A stretch of DNA of 64,000 bases from Streptomyces sp. 35G-GA-8 (GCF_023534745.1 NZ_JAMHJQ010000015.1:26564-90563), one strand, 5' to 3'; numbered from the stretch's first letter, positions 52,168 to 62,807 are shown. Program-made: numbers and translations. The notes: generated from the letters alone by a model not told the origin.

Positions 52168-52218
52168 ATGAGCAGGATGTATACGCAGTTCAGGTGGGGT
52201 ATGAGGAGTGCGGGGTAG
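52168..52218 (+). CDS. Possible 16-residue leader ORF before the first trkA-like gene
   Basis: ATG 52168 reads MSRMYTQFRWGMRSAG and stops at TAG 52216-52218, four bases before the GTG of the trkA-like gene. It has GAGAAGAG upstream, a better ribosome site than the GTG itself has. It could couple translation into trkA or act as a leader peptide. It is short, so chance is possible. Confidence 0.35.
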   Translation: MSRMYTQFRWGMRSAG

Positions 52219-52222
52219 GGCC

Positions 52223-52891
52223 GTGCATATTGTCATCATGGGCTGTGGCCGGGTGGGTGCCGCACTCGCGCAGAACCTGGAGCAGCAGGGGCACACCGTC
52301 GCCGTCATCGACCAGGACCCCACCGCGTTCCGGCGGCTCGGCTCCGGTTTCGGCGGCCGTCGCGTCAGCGGCGTCGGGTTCGACCAGGACACCCTGCGGG
52401 ACGCCGGTATCGAGGACGCCGGTGCCTTCGCCGCGGTGAGCAGCGGCGACAACTCCAACATCATCGCCGCCCGGGTGGCCCGCGAGATGTTCGGCATCGA
52501 GAACGTGGCCGCCCGTATCTACGACCCGAAGCGCGCCGAGGTCTACCAGCGGCTGGGCATCCCGACCGTGGCCACGGTCCGCTGGACCGCCGACCAGATG
52601 ATGCGCCGGCTGCTGCCGTCCGGCGCGGAGCCGCTGTGGCGCGATCCGAGCGGTGGCGTGCAGCTCGCCGAGGTGCACACCGCGGAGAGCTGGATCGGTC
52701 ACAAGATCAGCACGCTCCAGGAGGAGACGGGCGTCCGTGTCGCGTTTCTGACCCGGCTGGGCGAGGCGATGCTGCCGACGTCCCAGACGGTCCTGCAGGA
52801 GGGCGATCTCGTCCACGTGATGATGCGTACGGACGACATCGAGAAGGTCGAGGCGGCGTTCGCCGAGGGCCCGGACGGAGGCGGTCACTGA
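52223..52891 (+). CDS. TrkA-family RCK potassium-uptake regulatory protein (CeoB-like)
   Basis: A 222-residue protein with an N-terminal NAD-binding Rossmann domain (HIVIMGCGRVGAALAQNL, AVSSGDNSNIIAARVARE, ARIYDPKRAEVYQRLG) and a C-terminal TrkA_C domain (LTRLGEAMLPTSQTVLQEGDLVHVMMR). It should bind NAD(H) and possibly c-di-AMP and gate a K+ channel or transporter. Start is GTG 52223. It shares one base with the next gene's ATG (TGATG), forming the CeoB-CeoC type pair. It is divergent from the GH3/kimA-like side. Confidence 0.92.
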   Translation: MHIVIMGCGRVGAALAQNLEQQGHTVAVIDQDPTAFRRLGSGFGGRRVSGVGFDQDTLRDAGIEDAGAFAAVSSGDNSNIIAARVAREMFGIENVAARIYDPKRAEVYQRLGIPTVATVRWTADQMMRRLLPSGAEPLWRDPSGGVQLAEVHTAESWIGHKISTLQEETGVRVAFLTRLGEAMLPTSQTVLQEGDLVHVMMRTDDIEKVEAAFAEGPDGGGH

Positions 52892-53568
52892 TGCGTGTCG
52901 CGATTGCCGGGGCAGGCGCGGTGGGCCGTTCCATCGCGGGTGAGCTGCTGGAGAACGGACACGAGGTCCTGCTGATCGACAAGGCACCGTCCGCCATCTC
53001 GGTGGAGCGGGTGCCGCTGGCGGAATGGCTGCTGGCCGACGCCTGTGAGATCACCTCACTGGACGAGGCGGCGCTCCAGCGCTGTCATGTCGTGATCGCC
53101 GCGACGGGCGACGACAAGGTCAATCTGGTCGTCTCGCTGCTCGCCAAGACCGAGTACGGCGTTCCGCGAGTGGTGGCCCGGGTCAACAACCCGAAGAACG
53201 AATGGCTCTTCAACGAGTCATGGGGCGTGGATGTCGCGGTCTCGACGCCGCGTCTGATGTCCGCGCTGGTCGAGGAGGCGGTGAGCGTCGGCGATCTCGT
53301 ACGGCTGCTGCGCTTCAGCCACGGGGACGCGAACCTGGTCGAGCTGACGCTGCCGCCGGAGTCGGCCGTGACGGGCACGCAGGTCGGTGATGTGAGCTGG
53401 CCCGAGGACACCTCGCTGGTCACGATCATCCGCGGCACGCGCGTCCTCACCCCGAACCCGGAGGAGACGCTGGAGGCAGGCGACGAGCTGCTGTTCGTGG
53501 CGGCCCAGGCCCGCGAGGAGCAGCTGGAGGATCTGCTGTCGGTACGCCGCGAGGACGCGGCCGGCTGA
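52891..53568 (+). CDS. TrkA-family RCK potassium-uptake regulatory protein (CeoC-like)
   Basis: A 225-residue second RCK protein, ATG 52891 overlapping the stop of the first. It has VAIAGAGAVGRSIAGELLENGHEVLLID, AATGDDKVNLVVSLLAKT, RVVARVNNPKNEWLFNESW and a TrkA_C domain (VTIIRGTRVLTPNPEETLEAGDELLFV). The pair probably forms a heteromeric regulator of a K+ transporter. A strong terminator follows 10 bp after the stop. Confidence 0.92.
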   Translation: MRVAIAGAGAVGRSIAGELLENGHEVLLIDKAPSAISVERVPLAEWLLADACEITSLDEAALQRCHVVIAATGDDKVNLVVSLLAKTEYGVPRVVARVNNPKNEWLFNESWGVDVAVSTPRLMSALVEEAVSVGDLVRLLRFSHGDANLVELTLPPESAVTGTQVGDVSWPEDTSLVTIIRGTRVLTPNPEETLEAGDELLFVAAQAREEQLEDLLSVRREDAAG

Positions 53569-53577
53569 CGCCCTGAC

Positions 53578-53623
53578 GCCGGACAGGCCGTACGGGAAAG
53601 CCTGCCCGTACGGCCTGTCCGGC
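53578..53623 (+). terminator. Terminator of the trkA-like pair
   Basis: Perfect 19-bp arms (53578-53596 and 53605-53623; starts GCCGGACAGG) with an 8-nt loop containing AAAG. Confidence 0.92.
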
Positions 53624-53709
53624 GCCCAGCAGCGGTTCAACGCCCGGGACCGCTCCAGCACTCCGAGAAAGGTCGGCCACTGCGAGAAGGTTCGGCCGAC
53701 AACCATCGC

Positions 53710-54516
53710 CTACCGGCGGTGCCGCGGCCCCGCCCCGTCCCCGGCCGTGGCGGCGACGGCGGCCGCGCGCTCCTTCTCGGCCCGCTCCTCCGCCTCCATC
53801 TCGGCGAACACATCGATCGGCGGCGGCGCCTTCGCCAGGAAGACCCAGGTCAGATAGACCGCCAGCAGGAACGGCGGGATCTTGAGCGAGATCAGGACCC
53901 AGCCGAGCTGGGTGGTGTCCGCCCACCAGTAGAGCGGGAAGAGGATCGCGCACTTGGCGAGCAGGATCAGCCCCCAGGCCCAGCTGGCCTTGGCGTACGC
54001 CTTCTTGCGGCCCGGGTTACGGGTGCGCCAGGACAGGTTCTCCTTGAAGATCGGGCCGAGGATCAGCCCGATCAGCGGCACACCCGCGAGCGTCGTGACG
54101 ATGTACGCGACCGCCAGCCCCAGCGTGTAGATCATGCCGGGCAGATAGAAGTCCTTGGCGTCGCCGGTCATCATCGCGAAGACGACACCGAACGCGACAC
54201 CGAAGACCCCGCTGAAGGCGTGCTTGACGGTGTCCCGGCGGATCAGCCGGACCACGACGAGCAGCAGCGAGACGGCCAGCGCGGCGATCGCCGACGCGTG
54301 CAGATCCTTGTTGACCGTGAAGATCGTGACGAAGAGCAGGCCGGGGAGGACCGTCTCCACCATGCCGCGCAGTCCGCCGAATGCCTCGAAAAGAGCCGCC
54401 TCGGTGACGGCTTTCGCATCACCGTCCGGAGCGGCCGAGGTGTCGGAGGAGGCCGATGTGGAGGATGAGGCGGTGGGGGAAGCGTGCGAGGCGGCGGGCT
54501 TGTCGGGTGACGTCAC
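53710..54516 (-). CDS. DUF3159 membrane protein
   Basis: A 268-residue membrane protein with a Ser/Ala-rich disordered N-terminus (residues 1-40), the family block LFEAFGGLRGMVETVLPGLLFVTIFTVNKDL, about six helices and an acidic/Lys-rich C-terminal tail. It is widespread in Streptomyces next to trkA-like and OB-fold genes. Function unknown; its context suggests ion homeostasis. It starts 3 bp after the OB-fold gene, so both are cotranscribed. Confidence 0.88.
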   Translation of the reverse strand: MTSPDKPAASHASPTASSSTSASSDTSAAPDGDAKAVTEAALFEAFGGLRGMVETVLPGLLFVTIFTVNKDLHASAIAALAVSLLLVVVRLIRRDTVKHAFSGVFGVAFGVVFAMMTGDAKDFYLPGMIYTLGLAVAYIVTTLAGVPLIGLILGPIFKENLSWRTRNPGRKKAYAKASWAWGLILLAKCAILFPLYWWADTTQLGWVLISLKIPPFLLAVYLTWVFLAKAPPPIDVFAEMEAEERAEKERAAAVAATAGDGAGPRHRR

Positions 54517-54519
54517 CGG

Positions 54520-54906
54520 CTACTCCTGTCCGAGTGGTCGGAGTTCGTATTTGGGATTGAACAGCACCCGCCGGCCGTGGCTCAGGGAGATACGGCCGGA
54601 GGCGATCAGCTTGCGGCCCGGCTCTATGCCCACGATCGAGCGCCGGCCCAGCCACACCACGTCCAGCGGCGCGGTGCCGTCGAACAGCTCCGCCTCCAGC
54701 GCGGGCACTCCGGCCCGTGGACGCAAGGTGACCGTCCGCAACGTACCAGTCACCCGTACGATCTGGCGGTCGTTGCAGTCGGAGATCCGCGTACAGCCCG
54801 AAGCCTGCGCGTCCTCCTGCAGTTCCTCGGACTCCAGATCCTCCTGGGAGCTGGAGAGCCGGTCGAGCATCCGGCGGAAGCGGCCGGTCGGCTTCTCAGC
54901 ACTCAT
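54520..54906 (-). CDS. OB-fold nucleic-acid-binding domain protein
   Basis: A 128-residue protein (ATG 54904-54906; a GTG two codons earlier is possible). After an acidic N-terminal region comes an OB-fold: RQIVRVTGTLRTVTLRPRAG, LEAELFDGTAPLDVVWLGRRSIVGIEPGRKLIASGRIS and HGRRVLFNPKYEL. It is a standard partner of the DUF3159 gene. Its target is unknown. It follows kdpE by 33 bp on the same strand, so it may be read through from the kdp transcript. Confidence 0.88.
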   Translation of the reverse strand: MSAEKPTGRFRRMLDRLSSSQEDLESEELQEDAQASGCTRISDCNDRQIVRVTGTLRTVTLRPRAGVPALEAELFDGTAPLDVVWLGRRSIVGIEPGRKLIASGRISLSHGRRVLFNPKYELRPLGQE

Positions 54907-54939
54907 GGACAAAGCGTACCGGGGTATGGGGGCCCCGGA

Positions 54940-55629
54940 TCAACGCTCGAACCGATAGCCCATACCCGGTTCGGTGACGAAGTGCCTGGGGTGCGAGGGA
55001 TCCGCCTCCAGTTTGCGGCGCAGTTGGGCCATGTACACCCGCAGATAGTTGGTCTCGGTGCCGTACGACGGGCCCCAGACCTCCTGGAGGAGCTGTTTCT
55101 GGCTGACCAGCCGGCCGGTGTTCCGTACCAGCACCTCCAGCAGATGCCACTCGGTCGGGGTGAGCCGTACGTCCCTGCCCTCGCGGTGGACCTTCTTGGC
55201 GGCCAGATCGACGGTGAACCCCTCGGTCTCCACGACCGAGACGGTCTCGTCGCCGTCGCCGCCGACCGGCTCGGCCCGCCGTACCGCGGCGCGCAGCCTG
55301 GCCAGCAGTTCGTCCATGCCGAAGGGCTTGGTGACATAGTCGTCGGCGCCCGCGTCCAGCGCCTCGACCTTCTCGTCGGAGGTGTGGCGCGCGGAGAGCA
55401 CCAGGATCGGTACGCGGGTCCAGCCGCGCAGGCCCTTGATGACCTCGACGCCGTCCATGTCCGGGAGGCCGAGGTCGAGCACGACGACATCGGGATGGCG
55501 GGCCGCGGCCAGTTCCAGGGCGCTCGCGCCGTCGGACGCCGCGTCCACCTCGTACTTGCGCGCTCTCAGATTGATCACCAGCGCGCGTACGATCTGCGGC
55601 TCGTCGTCGACCACGAGCACCCGGGTCAT
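54940..55629 (-). CDS. kdpE: KdpE response regulator
   Basis: A 229-residue OmpR-type regulator. The receiver domain has VVDDE, phospho-acceptor Asp52 in VVVLDLGLPDMDG and Lys101 in TKPFGMDELLAR. The winged-helix DNA-binding domain carries RLTPTEWHLLEVLVRNTGRLVSQKQLLQEVWG and TNYLRVYMAQLRRKLE. With KdpD it activates kdpFABC when K+ is limiting. ATG 55627-55629 is 26 bp after kdpD. Confidence 0.96.
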   Translation of the reverse strand: MTRVLVVDDEPQIVRALVINLRARKYEVDAASDGASALELAAARHPDVVVLDLGLPDMDGVEVIKGLRGWTRVPILVLSARHTSDEKVEALDAGADDYVTKPFGMDELLARLRAAVRRAEPVGGDGDETVSVVETEGFTVDLAAKKVHREGRDVRLTPTEWHLLEVLVRNTGRLVSQKQLLQEVWGPSYGTETNYLRVYMAQLRRKLEADPSHPRHFVTEPGMGYRFER

Positions 55630-55655
55630 AGGGGCCTGCCTTTCTGCTGTCCCGG

Positions 55656-58199
55656 TCATGTGAGGAACCGGGCGGGTGGTTCGGGACGTACCGGCTCTCG
55701 TCCGGACGCCGCTGAGAGGGTGAGGACCATGGTCAGACCGCCGCCGGGGGTGTCCTCGGCGGCCAGCGTGCCACCCATCGCGTCCACGAAGCCACGGGCG
55801 ACGGCGAGTCCGAGGCCGACTCCGGCCCCGCGCGGCGCGTCGCCGTGGCGCTGGAAGGGTTCGAAGATCCGGTCCTTGGCATCGTCGGGGACGCCGGGGC
55901 CCCGGTCCACGACCCGTACCTCGACCCGCGCGCCCAGCGCGCTGGCCGCGACGGTGACGAGCCGTCCCTCGGGGCTGTACTTGACGGCGTTCTCGACGAT
56001 ATTGGCGACCGCGCGCTCCAGCAGACCGGGATCCACGGCCACCATGGGCAGCGATTCGGGTATGTCCAGCTCCACGCTGTTCTCCGGTACGCCGCCGAGC
56101 GCCCACGGGACCACCTCATCGAGATCGATCTCACGCATCAGCGGGGTGACGGTACCGGTCTGGAGCCGGGACATGTCGAGCAGATTTCCGACCAGATGAT
56201 CCAGCCGGTCGGCGCCCTGCTCGATGCCTTCCAGCAGTTCGGCCTGGTCCTCCTCGGACCACTCGACATCGTCCGAGCGCAGTGAGGTGACCGAGGCCTT
56301 GATGCTGGCCAGCGGGGTCCGCAGATCGTGGCTGACGGCGGCGAGCAGCGCCGTACGGATGCGGTTGCCCTCGGCGAGCGCGCGGGCCTGTTCCGCCTCG
56401 CCCACCAGGCGCTGCCGGTCGAGCACGACGGCGGCCTGGGCGGCGAAGGCGGCGAGCACCCGCCGGTCCTCGGCGGGCAGCACGCGGCCGGAGAGCGCCA
56501 GCGCCATATGGTCGCCGACCGGCATGTCCACATCGGCGGACTCGGGGCGGTCGACGGGGTGCGGTCCGACGCTGCCCGCACAGGTCCAGGGCTCGACATC
56601 GCTCGTACGTTCGAGCAGCGCCACGGACTCCATGGCGAACGTCTCCCGTACTCGTTCGAGCAGCGCGTCCAGCGTGGTCTCCCCGCGCAGCACACTGCCG
56701 GCCAGGAAGGAGAGGATCTCCGACTCCGCGCGCAGTCGGGACGCCTGGTGGGTGCGGCGGGCCGCCAGATCCACCACGGACGCCACCGACACGGCCACCG
56801 CGAAGAAGATCACGATGGCGACCAGGTTCTTGGGGTCCGACACGGTCAGCGTGTGGGTGGGCGGCGTGAAGTAGAAGTTGAGCAGCATCGAGCCCACGGC
56901 GGCCGACGCGAGCGCGGGCCGCAGCCCGCCGAGCAGCGCGGCCAGCACGGTCAGGAAGAGAAACAGCAGAACATCGTTGGCCAGCCCCGGCGTGTTGTTC
57001 AGCGCCGTCAGCAGCAGCGAGAGCAGTACGGGCGCGGCGACCCCGGCCAGCCAGCCCCAGACGATCCGGGAGCGGCCGAGCCTGGCCCCGCGCGCCACCG
57101 GCAGCCCGCGCCCCTTGGCGGCCTCCTCGTGCGTGACGATATGGACGTCCAGATCGGGCCCGGACTCCCGGGCGACGGTGGCGCCGACCCCGGGCCCGAA
57201 GATGTACTGCCAGGTCTTGCGCCGGCTGGAGCCCAGCACGATCTGGGTGGCGTTGACCCCGCGCGCGAATTCGAGCAGCGCGGAGGGGATGTCGTCGCCG
57301 ATGACATGGTGGAAGGTGCCGCCCAGGTCCTCCACCAGCGTGCGCTGGACCGTCAGTTCCTTGGGCGAGGCGGCGGTCAGGCCGTCGCTCCTGGCTATGT
57401 AGACGGCCAGGATCTCGCTGCCGGACCCCTTCGCGGCCATCCGGGCGGCGCGGCGGATGAGCGTGCGCCCCTCCGGGCCGCCGGTGAGGCCGACGACGAT
57501 GCGCTCCCTGGCCTGCCAGGTGGAGCGGATGTTGTGCTCACCGCGGTACTGCTGGAGGTATTCGTCCACCCGGTCGGCGACCCAGAGCAGCGCCAGCTCA
57601 CGCAGCGCGGTGAGGTTGCCGGGGCGGAAGTAGTGCGAGAGCGCCGCGTCGACCTTGTCGGGCTTGTAGACATTGCCGTGCGCCATGCGCCGCCGCAGCG
57701 CCTGGGGCGACATGTCGACCAGCTCGATCTGGTCGGCGCGGCGCACCATCTCGTCGGGGACGGTCTCCTGCTGCCGTACGCCCGTTATCGACTCGACGAC
57801 ATCGCCGAGCGACTCCAGGTGCTGGATATTGACCGTGGACACGACCTCGATCCCGGCCTTGAGAAGCTCCTCGACGTCCTGCCAGCGCTTGGCGTTGCGG
57901 GAGCCCGGCACATTGGTGTGTGCCAGTTCGTCGACCAGGGCGACGGTCGGACGGCGCTCCAGCACCGCGTCGATGTCCATCTCCGTGAAGACCGTCCCGC
58001 GGTACTCCAGCTCGCGCCGCCGGACCGCTTCGAGCCCGTGCAGCATCACTTCCGTACGCGGCCGGTCATGATGCTCGACGAACGCCACGACACAGTCCGT
58101 GCCGCGCTCCACCCGGCGATGCGCCTCGGAGAGCATCGCGTATGTCTTGCCGACGCCCGGTGCCGCGCCCAGATAGATACGAAGCTTGCCGCGTCCCAT
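55656..58199 (-). CDS. kdpD: KdpD potassium-sensing histidine kinase
   Basis: An 847-residue sensor kinase. The N-terminal KdpD domain has Walker A GAAPGVGKT (residues 12-20). A Usp-like domain lies near residues 240-370 (VVGLTGGPEGRTL, VLGSSRRKTWQYI), with four transmembrane helices around 390-500. A GAF-like region follows, then the phospho-acceptor SHDLRTPLASIKASVTSLR and the HATPase block (NIVENAVKYSPEG, DRGPGVPDDAKDRIFEPFQR). ATG 58197-58199 is used, as the longer frame runs through the intergenic gap to kdpC. It is separated from kdpC by 125 bp, so it may have a second promoter. Confidence 0.96.
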   Translation of the reverse strand: MGRGKLRIYLGAAPGVGKTYAMLSEAHRRVERGTDCVVAFVEHHDRPRTEVMLHGLEAVRRRELEYRGTVFTEMDIDAVLERRPTVALVDELAHTNVPGSRNAKRWQDVEELLKAGIEVVSTVNIQHLESLGDVVESITGVRQQETVPDEMVRRADQIELVDMSPQALRRRMAHGNVYKPDKVDAALSHYFRPGNLTALRELALLWVADRVDEYLQQYRGEHNIRSTWQARERIVVGLTGGPEGRTLIRRAARMAAKGSGSEILAVYIARSDGLTAASPKELTVQRTLVEDLGGTFHHVIGDDIPSALLEFARGVNATQIVLGSSRRKTWQYIFGPGVGATVARESGPDLDVHIVTHEEAAKGRGLPVARGARLGRSRIVWGWLAGVAAPVLLSLLLTALNNTPGLANDVLLFLFLTVLAALLGGLRPALASAAVGSMLLNFYFTPPTHTLTVSDPKNLVAIVIFFAVAVSVASVVDLAARRTHQASRLRAESEILSFLAGSVLRGETTLDALLERVRETFAMESVALLERTSDVEPWTCAGSVGPHPVDRPESADVDMPVGDHMALALSGRVLPAEDRRVLAAFAAQAAVVLDRQRLVGEAEQARALAEGNRIRTALLAAVSHDLRTPLASIKASVTSLRSDDVEWSEEDQAELLEGIEQGADRLDHLVGNLLDMSRLQTGTVTPLMREIDLDEVVPWALGGVPENSVELDIPESLPMVAVDPGLLERAVANIVENAVKYSPEGRLVTVAASALGARVEVRVVDRGPGVPDDAKDRIFEPFQRHGDAPRGAGVGLGLAVARGFVDAMGGTLAAEDTPGGGLTMVLTLSAASGREPVRPEPPARFLT

Positions 58200-58324
58200 G
58201 GCCCCATTGTCTTCCAGAAGAGCCACCGCGCCCGACGCGCCGGCCGAGTCGAAACTACAGCCAGGGATGCGGACAAAAGGGGCGGCACCGGTCTCGTGAG
58301 TCGGTCTTGACACGATTCTGATGG

Positions 58325-59005
58325 TCAGCCGATCAACTCCCGCAGTGCGACGTTCAGCGCGAGGACATTCACCCGGGGTTCCCCGACGAAGCCGAGAACG
58401 CGCTGCTGAGTGTGTTCCTCGACCAGCTTCTCCACCTGCTGGACGGAGAGCTGGTTCCGCTCGGCCACCCGGTGGACCTGGAGCCGCGCGTACGCCGGCG
58501 AGATGTCCGGGTCGAGGCCGGAGCCCGAGGAGGTCACGGCGTCCGGCGGCACGGCGGAGGCCGGGACCCGGTAACCGGGGGTCGAGTTGTCCTTGATGAC
58601 CGCGGCCTTGGCGTCCTTGACCCACTTGATCAGCTCTTCGTTGTCGGCCGCCCGGTTGGTCGCGCCGGAGAGGATCAGCTTGTACTGGGTGTTGACGCTG
58701 TTGCTGCCCAGACCGTTGGACGGGCGCGGCTGGAACCACTTGAGGTCGGGCTCCGGTGTCTCCTGGCCCTTCTTCAGCGGCAGGTCGTAGCGCTGGCCGA
58801 TGAGCGAGGAGCCGACGACCTTGCCGGCCTCCTTGACCTCGGACCCGTTCGCCTGGTGGGGGAAGAGGCCCTGGGCCACGCCGGTGACGGCCAGCGGGTA
58901 GAGCACCCCGCACAGGAGGGTGAGGACGAGGAGAGCGCGCGCCCCGGCCCCGAGGAGCCGTGCGGTGTTGCGTGCCGAGCTGTTCATGGATGTCATGCCG
59001 TTCAC
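58325..59005 (-). CDS. kdpC: KdpC, K+-transporting ATPase subunit C
   Basis: A 226-residue protein with one N-terminal transmembrane helix ([25 protein letters not shown]) and a periplasmic/extracytoplasmic-facing domain: [11 protein letters not shown]..., [31 protein letters not shown] and [10 protein letters not shown], all family signatures. It stabilises the KdpB-KdpA complex. The GTG start (59003-59005) overlaps the kdpB stop (GTGA); an ATG at 58994-58996 is an alternative. Confidence 0.95.
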   Translation of the reverse strand: MNGMTSMNSSARNTARLLGAGARALLVLTLLCGVLYPLAVTGVAQGLFPHQANGSEVKEAGKVVGSSLIGQRYDLPLKKGQETPEPDLKWFQPRPSNGLGSNSVNTQYKLILSGATNRAADNEELIKWVKDAKAAVIKDNSTPGYRVPASAVPPDAVTSSGSGLDPDISPAYARLQVHRVAERNQLSVQQVEKLVEEHTQQRVLGFVGEPRVNVLALNVALRELIG

Positions 59006-61143
59006 CCGATGCCGGGGATGAGGGAGAGGAGCAGATCGATGATCTTGATGCCGATGAAGGGGGCGATCAGTCCGCCGAGGCCGTAGATGCCCAGATTCCT
59101 GCGGAGCATCCGGTCCGCGCTCATCGGCCGGTACCGCACGCCTCTGAGCGCGAGCGGTACGAGCGCGACGATGATCAGCGCGTTGAAGATGACCGCGGAG
59201 AGGATCGCGGACTCCGGCGAGGACAGCCGCATGATGTTGAGCTTGTCCAGGCTGGGATAGACGACCGCGAACATCGCGGGGATGATCGCGAAGTACTTCG
59301 CGACGTCGTTGGCGATGGAGAAGGTCGTCAGCGCGCCACGGGTGATGAGCAGTTGCTTGCCGATGCCGACGATCTCGATGAGCTTGGTCGGGTTGGAGTC
59401 CAGATCCACCATGTTCCCGGCCTCCTTGGCGGCCGACGTACCGGTGTTCATGGCCACGCCGACATCCGCCTGCGCCAGCGCCGGGGCGTCGTTCGTCCCG
59501 TCGCCGGTCATCGCGACGAGCTTGCCGCCCGCCTGCTCACCGCGGATCAGGGCCATCTTGTCCTCGGGGGTGGCCTCGGCGAGGAAGTCGTCCACGCCCG
59601 CCTCCTCCGCGATCGCCCGTGCGGTCAGCGGGTTGTCACCGGTGATCATGATCGTCTTGATGCCCATACGGCGCAGTTCGTCGAACCGCTCCCGCATCCC
59701 CTCCTTGACCACGTCCTTGAGGTGGATGACGCCGAGCACCCGAGCCCCGTTGGCGTCCTCCAGGGCGACCAGCAGTGGCGTACCCCCGGCCTCCGAGATC
59801 GCCTCGGTGAGTCCCCGGGTGTCCTCGGCCACCTGGCCGCCGCGCTCCCGGACCCAGGCGGCGACCGAACCGGCCGCTCCCTTGCGGACCTTGCGCCGGG
59901 CGCCGTTCTCATCGAGGTCGACACCGGACATCCGGGTCTGGGCGGTGAACGCGGCCCACTCGGCACCGGCCAGCTCGCCCTGGTGACGCTCGCGCAGTCC
60001 GTACTTCTCCTTGGCCAGCACCACGATGGAGCGGCCCTCGGGGGTCTCGTCGGCGAGGGAGGAGAGCTGCGCCGCGTCGGCGAGCTCGGCCTCCGTCACG
60101 CCTCTGACCGGAACGAACTCGGCGGCCTGCCGGTTGCCGAGGGTGATCGTGCCGGTCTTGTCGAGCAGCAGGGTCGAGACATCGCCCGCGGCCTCGACCG
60201 CGCGCCCCGACATGGCGAGCACATTCCGCTGTACGAGCCGGTCCATGCCCGCGATACCGATCGCGGAGAGCAGCGCGCCGATGGTGGTCGGGATCAGACA
60301 GACCAGCAGCGCGATCAGCACGATCACCGGCTGGCGCTGACCCGCGTAGACGGCGAACGGCTGGAGCGTGACGACCGCGAGCAGGAAGACGATCGTCAAC
60401 GAGGCGAGCAGGATGTTCAGCGCGATCTCGTTGGGGGTCTTCTGCCGGGCCGCGCCCTCCACCAGCGCGATCATCCGGTCGATGAAGGTCTCGCCGGGCT
60501 TGGTGGTGATCTTGATGACGATTCGGTCGGAGAGGACCTTCGTACCGCCGGTGACGGCGGAGCGGTCGCCGCCCGACTCCCGGATGACGGGCGCCGATTC
60601 ACCGGTGATGGCCGACTCGTCGACGGAGGCGACGCCTTCGACCACATCGCCGTCGCCGGGGATGATGTCGCCGGCCTCACAGACGACCAGATCGCCGACG
60701 TGCAGCTCCGTACCGGGCACCCGCTCCTCGTGGGCGCCGATGACCCGCCGGGCGACGGTGTCGGTCTTGGCCCTGCGCAGGGTGTCCGCCTGCGCCTTGC
60801 CGCGCCCCTCGGCGACCGCCTCGGCCAGATTGGCGAAGACGGTGGTCAGCCAGAGCCAGGCGGCCACGGCCCAGCCGAACCAGTCGCCCGGACTCAGCGC
60901 GGCGAAGACCGTACTCATGACGGAACCGATGAGCACGACGAACATCACGGGCGACTTCACCATCGACCGCGGGTCGAGCTTCCTCAGCGCGTCCGGGAAG
61001 GAGCGCAGCAACTGCTTGGGGTCGAACAGGCCCCCGCCGACGCGTCCGTCATCGGGTTTGTGACCGGTCGGGACATCGCTGTGCGGCGCACGGGTCGGAG
61101 TGGTACTGGACATCTCGTCCTCTTGCTTCGAAAGGGTGTTCAT
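59002..61143 (-). CDS. kdpB: KdpB, K+-transporting P-type ATPase catalytic subunit
   Basis: A 713-residue P1A-type ATPase. Dephosphorylation motif TGES at 180-183, phosphorylated Asp328 in [12 protein letters not shown], and the [24 protein letters not shown] loop near 540-590. It hydrolyses ATP to drive K+ uptake through KdpA. The ATG 61141-61143 overlaps the kdpA stop (ATGA). An internal ATG at 61111-61113 ([10 protein letters not shown]) could also be used. Confidence 0.97.
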   Translation of the reverse strand: MNTLSKQEDEMSSTTPTRAPHSDVPTGHKPDDGRVGGGLFDPKQLLRSFPDALRKLDPRSMVKSPVMFVVLIGSVMSTVFAALSPGDWFGWAVAAWLWLTTVFANLAEAVAEGRGKAQADTLRRAKTDTVARRVIGAHEERVPGTELHVGDLVVCEAGDIIPGDGDVVEGVASVDESAITGESAPVIRESGGDRSAVTGGTKVLSDRIVIKITTKPGETFIDRMIALVEGAARQKTPNEIALNILLASLTIVFLLAVVTLQPFAVYAGQRQPVIVLIALLVCLIPTTIGALLSAIGIAGMDRLVQRNVLAMSGRAVEAAGDVSTLLLDKTGTITLGNRQAAEFVPVRGVTEAELADAAQLSSLADETPEGRSIVVLAKEKYGLRERHQGELAGAEWAAFTAQTRMSGVDLDENGARRKVRKGAAGSVAAWVRERGGQVAEDTRGLTEAISEAGGTPLLVALEDANGARVLGVIHLKDVVKEGMRERFDELRRMGIKTIMITGDNPLTARAIAEEAGVDDFLAEATPEDKMALIRGEQAGGKLVAMTGDGTNDAPALAQADVGVAMNTGTSAAKEAGNMVDLDSNPTKLIEIVGIGKQLLITRGALTTFSIANDVAKYFAIIPAMFAVVYPSLDKLNIMRLSSPESAILSAVIFNALIIVALVPLALRGVRYRPMSADRMLRRNLGIYGLGGLIAPFIGIKIIDLLLSLIPGIG

Positions 61144-62804
61144 GACGCCAGCCCCTCGGCCAGCGGCCCCAGCGCCAGCGCCGGGAAGTAGGTGAGCCCG
61201 GCGACGATCACGATCGTGCCCACAAGCACCCCGCTGAACAGCGGTTTCTCCGTGCGGAGCGTGCCCGCGGTCTTGGGTACGGGGCTCTGCTCGGCAAGCG
61301 ATCCCGCCAGCGCGAGAACGAACACCATCGGCACGAAGCGGCCGAGCAGCATCGCCAGCCCGATGGTGGTGTTGAACCACTGGGTGTCCGCGTTGAGCCC
61401 GGCGAAGGCCGAACCGTTGTTGTTGGCACCCGAGGTGTACGCGTACAGGATCTCGGAGAAGCCGTGCGGCCCTGAGTTGGTCAGGGAGTTGGTCGGGGTG
61501 GGCAGTGCCATGGCCACGGCGGTGAAGCAGAGCACCAGCGCCGGGGTGATCAGGATGTAGCAGGCGGCGAACTTGATCTGGCGGGTGCCGATCTTCTTGC
61601 CCAGATACTCGGGCGTGCGTCCGACCATCAGCCCGGCGATGAACACCGCGATGACGGCCATGATCAGCATGCCGTAGAGACCCGAGCCGACCCCGCCGGG
61701 CGCGATCTCACCGAGCTGCATGCCCAGCATCGCGATACCGCCGCCGTACCCGGTGAACGAGGAGAGGAAGGAGTTGACCGCACCGGTCGAGGTGAGGGTG
61801 GTGGCCACCGCGAAGATCGACGAGCCGCCGACCCCGAAGCGGGTCTCCTTGCCCTCCAGGGCGCCGCCGGCGATCTGGAGCGCCGGGCCGCCGTGGTGGA
61901 ACTCGGTCCACATCATCAGCGCGGTGAAGCCGAGCCAGATCACCAGCATCGCGACGAGGATCGCGTACCCCTGCCGGAGGCTGCCCACCATCCGGCCGAA
62001 GGTGCGGGTCATCGCGAACGGGATGAGCAGGATCAGGAAGATCTCGAAGAGGTTCGAGACCGGGTTGGGGTTCTCGAAGGGGTGGGCGGAGTTGGCGTTG
62101 AAGTAACCGCCACCGTTGGTGCCCAGCTCCTTGATGACCTCCTGGGAGGCGACGGCGCCGCCGTTCCACTGCTGCGAGCCGCCCATGAACTGGCCGACCT
62201 CGTGGATGCCCGCGAAGTTCTGGATGGCGCCGCAGGCGACCAGGACGATCGCGCCGATGACGGCGATCGGCAGCAGGATCCGGACGGTGCCGCGCACCAG
62301 GTCCGACCAGAAGTTGCCCAGCTCACCGGTGCGGGAGCGGGCGAAACCGCGCACCAGCGCCACCGCGACGGCCATGCCGACGGCAGCCGACAGGAAGTTC
62401 TGCACCGCCAGTCCGCCGGTCTGTACGACATGGCCCATGGCCTGTTCGCCGTAGTACGACTGCCAGTTGGTGTTGGAGACGAAGGACGCGGCGGTGTTGA
62501 ACGCCTGGTCGGGGTCGATCGACGCGAAGCCGAGCGAGCCCGGCAGACCGCCCTGGACCCGCTGGAGCAGATACAGAAACAGGACACTGACCGCGGAGAA
62601 GGCGAGGACGCCGCGCAGATAGGCGGGCCAGCGCATCTCGGTGGCGGGATTGGCGCCGATGGCGCGGTAGATCCACTTCTCGGCCCGCAGATGCCTGGGC
62701 GAGGAGTAGACACGGGCCATGTAGTCACCGAGCGGGCGGTACGCCAGAGCGAGCGCGACCATCAGGGCGAGCAGCTGGAGCACACCGGCGAGGACGGGGC
62801 TCAT
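61140..62804 (-). CDS. kdpA: KdpA, K+-transporting ATPase channel-like subunit
   Basis: A 554-residue membrane protein of the SKT superfamily with about ten helices. Selectivity-loop segments are visible: [47 protein letters not shown] and [18 protein letters not shown] 62802-62804 is chosen; a GTG one codon upstream directly follows the kdpF stop. GGAGAGG is the ribosome site. It forms the K+ entry path of the KdpFABC pump. Confidence 0.97.
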   Translation of the reverse strand: MSPVLAGVLQLLALMVALALAYRPLGDYMARVYSSPRHLRAEKWIYRAIGANPATEMRWPAYLRGVLAFSAVSVLFLYLLQRVQGGLPGSLGFASIDPDQAFNTAASFVSNTNWQSYYGEQAMGHVVQTGGLAVQNFLSAAVGMAVAVALVRGFARSRTGELGNFWSDLVRGTVRILLPIAVIGAIVLVACGAIQNFAGIHEVGQFMGGSQQWNGGAVASQEVIKELGTNGGGYFNANSAHPFENPNPVSNLFEIFLILLIPFAMTRTFGRMVGSLRQGYAILVAMLVIWLGFTALMMWTEFHHGGPALQIAGGALEGKETRFGVGGSSIFAVATTLTSTGAVNSFLSSFTGYGGGIAMLGMQLGEIAPGGVGSGLYGMLIMAVIAVFIAGLMVGRTPEYLGKKIGTRQIKFAACYILITPALVLCFTAVAMALPTPTNSLTNSGPHGFSEILYAYTSGANNNGSAFAGLNADTQWFNTTIGLAMLLGRFVPMVFVLALAGSLAEQSPVPKTAGTLRTEKPLFSGVLVGTIVIVAGLTYFPALALGPLAEGLAS

Positions 62805-62807
62805 CAC

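Noticed and set aside
56328-58310. Long plus-strand frame over kdpD
   Set aside because: Antisense shadow; kdpD on the minus strand has all expected motifs.
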